A program made the translations under genes and the position numbers. This document shows, in pieces, positions 62,400 through 64,000 of a stretch of 64,000 nt of DNA. Below the pieces are notes generated by a model. The model worked only from the letters and a program-made list of their open reading frames with translations, did no database searches and was not told the DNA's origin. Source of the stretch: Hirundichthys speculiger (taxonomy: Eukaryota > Chordata > Actinopteri > Beloniformes > Exocoetidae); contig JAGFBZ010001584.1 in NCBI GenBank assembly GCA_018398805.1, positions 992,001 through 1,056,000 of the forward strand, in the 5' to 3' direction. Each line of letters begins with the position of its first letter. Within the stretch, counting starts at the first letter, position 1.

Positions 62400-63460
62400 A
62401 TAAGAATCAGCTTTATTTTCCAGGTTTGTGGAAACAAATCTGTTGCTGTCTGTACCTGTCCTGTGTGGTGGCTGATCCAAACCAGACAGTGATGGAAATG
62501 GAAGTGCGCAGGACACACTGGATGACGGCAGGGTAGAAGGTGATGAGCAGCTCCTGGAGCAGGTTAAACTTCCTCAGCTGTCTCAGGAAGTACAACCTTT
62601 GCTGCACCTTCTTACAGTCAGGGTCTGTGTGCGCGGTCCACTTCAGAAAGTGGGCTCTTCCTGAAAGTGGGACACTGTGTTGTTGAAGATGGTGAGGGGA
62701 GAGTGTCCGGGGGTTTTCACCTAAAGTCTGCTACCCTCCACTGTCTCGAACGGGTTCAGCTCCAGGTGGTTCTGATTGCACCATTGGACCACTTATGTCT
62801 GTATGCAGACTCATCATCATCCTGGATCAGTCCAATGACTGACTACATTCTTCAGGAGTTTCACAGAAGTGTTCCCATGAGGTGCAGTCATTGGTTGAGC
62901 GGGAATGAGCGGTGGGGAGAGAAAACCCCCCTGGGGGGTGCTGATGGTCCAGGTGCTGGATGTGACAGTCCCCAACCTCACCTGCTCCCACCAGCTTCCG
63001 GTGTAGGACTTCAGGGATAATGGTGTTGAATGGTGAGCTGAAATCCACAAACAGAGTTGTATATGCACGTCCCTGGGGAGTAGAGATGCTGCAGGATGTA
63101 GAATAGGCCCACGTTAACGGCATCATCCATTGACCTGTATGTCGAGCAATAGGTGCAGTCAAAGCAGGCCTGTAACTCCAGCTGTGGCTCCTCAGTCCAT
63201 CTCTTTACGGGTCATAACTGTCCTTTATGACTCTGTAGCAGTGGTCCAGAATGTTTGTGCCCCTGGTGGGACACTATATGCTGTCTGTATTTTGGTCCCC
63301 CAGAATGATGAGCAAGGAGTCTAGATGTTTCCTCATGTCAGTTATCTGGTCAGCCAGCTTTTGTAATGCCGTTGTTGCACAGGCCTGAGGTGGGATGTAA
63401 ACACTGATGAAGACAAACGAGGAGAACTCACATGGTAAATAAAACAGGCGGCAATTTATG
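62400..63460 (-). mobile_element. Non-LTR retrotransposon (LINE) relic with endonuclease and RT parts
   Basis: Minus-strand translation gives, in order: an AP-endonuclease part at about 63,450-63,300 (E-F-S-S-F-V-F-I-S-V-Y-I-P-P-Q-A); a reverse-transcriptase part at 63,080-62,990 (Y-T-T-L-F-V-D-F-S-S-P-F-N-T-I-I-P); and the tail at 62,607-62,450 (Q-Q-R-L-Y-F-L-R-Q-L-R-K-F, then I-T-V-W-F-G-S-A). Large internal parts are missing and frames are broken. Same family as 18,540-18,750. Confidence 0.75.
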
Positions 63461-64000
63461 GAAAAAAAAAAAAGTTTCCAAGTGAGGGCTACACAACTTC
63501 TTCAGCACTGTGACATCAGTACACCAACCTTTTGTCAATGAAAACCTCCCTTTGTTTTCCGCGACAGCTACAGTCAATGAGAAAGCAAAGAATGGGTGGA
63601 CATCACTGTGAGGAAAGAAATCCTATTAAATGGGGTGAGAAAAAGGTTGGTTCAAAAAAGGTTGTATTAAATTACAAACTTTTTCACTCACCGTCTTCCC
63701 CTAAAACATTCCTTTAATCACGTTCCTTTGTCTTTTCTTTTTTTGTTTTCTAAAACAAATGGTACAAACAGCTTGCATCACAAGGCTCTTCCCTTGTCCA
63801 TTTTCAGATAAGAAACTTGTGCTTTGTGAGTGGTTATGCCTCATTTTGTTTGCAAAGCTTGGTTTGGAGGCCAGTTGGGTAACGGACCTTACTGTCAGAT
63901 CAAGGTAATGTGTGACCCGTAGTTGTTGAGCAATCACTTAGTGTGAACACCACAACAACTTTAAAAGTTCTGATTACAAGGCAGTGGATTGTGTTAGCCT
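63461..64000. other. Intron end of window, nothing recognised
   Basis: No exon, RNA gene or repeat recognised in the last 540 bases. Confidence 0.5.

Overview
This window is nuclear DNA of a ray-finned (teleost) fish. The evidence is spliced vertebrate-type genes with GT-AG introns, AT-rich non-coding DNA, and many fish-type repeats: Tc1/mariner, hAT, Tigger/pogo and PIF-Harbinger relics, LINE 3' ends with TTGCC or TTGAA tails, and long AT, CA and ATCT microsatellites. No bacterial-type operon, CRISPR array or rRNA gene is visible. Two protein-coding genes are supported, and both run off the window.

Left part (1-29,138, minus strand): the 5' half of an ENPP1/ENPP3-type ectonucleotide pyrophosphatase/phosphodiesterase gene. 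I assembled fifteen coding exons by hand. All splice sites are GT-AG and all phases join without a break, giving 457 complete codons. The protein starts with a 45-residue cytoplasmic tail, has one membrane anchor, and continues into the zinc-dependent catalytic domain with all seven metal/nucleophile positions intact. The two somatomedin-B (SMB) domains that normally sit between anchor and catalytic domain are not found. The C-terminal nuclease-like half lies beyond position 1.

Middle (29,200-54,500): about 25 kb with no recognisable gene. It holds two LTR-like copies, several DNA-transposon relics, LINE tails, very long AT arrays and a nested hAT/Harbinger structure. One block near 41.7-42.3 kb looks unique and repeat-poor.

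Right part (54,540-64,000, plus strand): a CpG-rich promoter and the first coding exon of a TASK-type two-pore potassium channel (KCNK3-like). The exon ends inside the first pore signature, the usual split point of this subfamily. The rest of the window is the start of its intron (over 8.9 kb), filled with transposon and LINE remnants. The second coding exon is outside the window.

The two genes are divergent (head to head) and about 25.6 kb apart. I see no functional link between them. The repeat relics document repeated nested insertions. The most notable points are the SMB-less ENPP, a fold-back structure with a GT...AG-bounded presence/absence segment, and a Harbinger inverted pair inside a hAT element.
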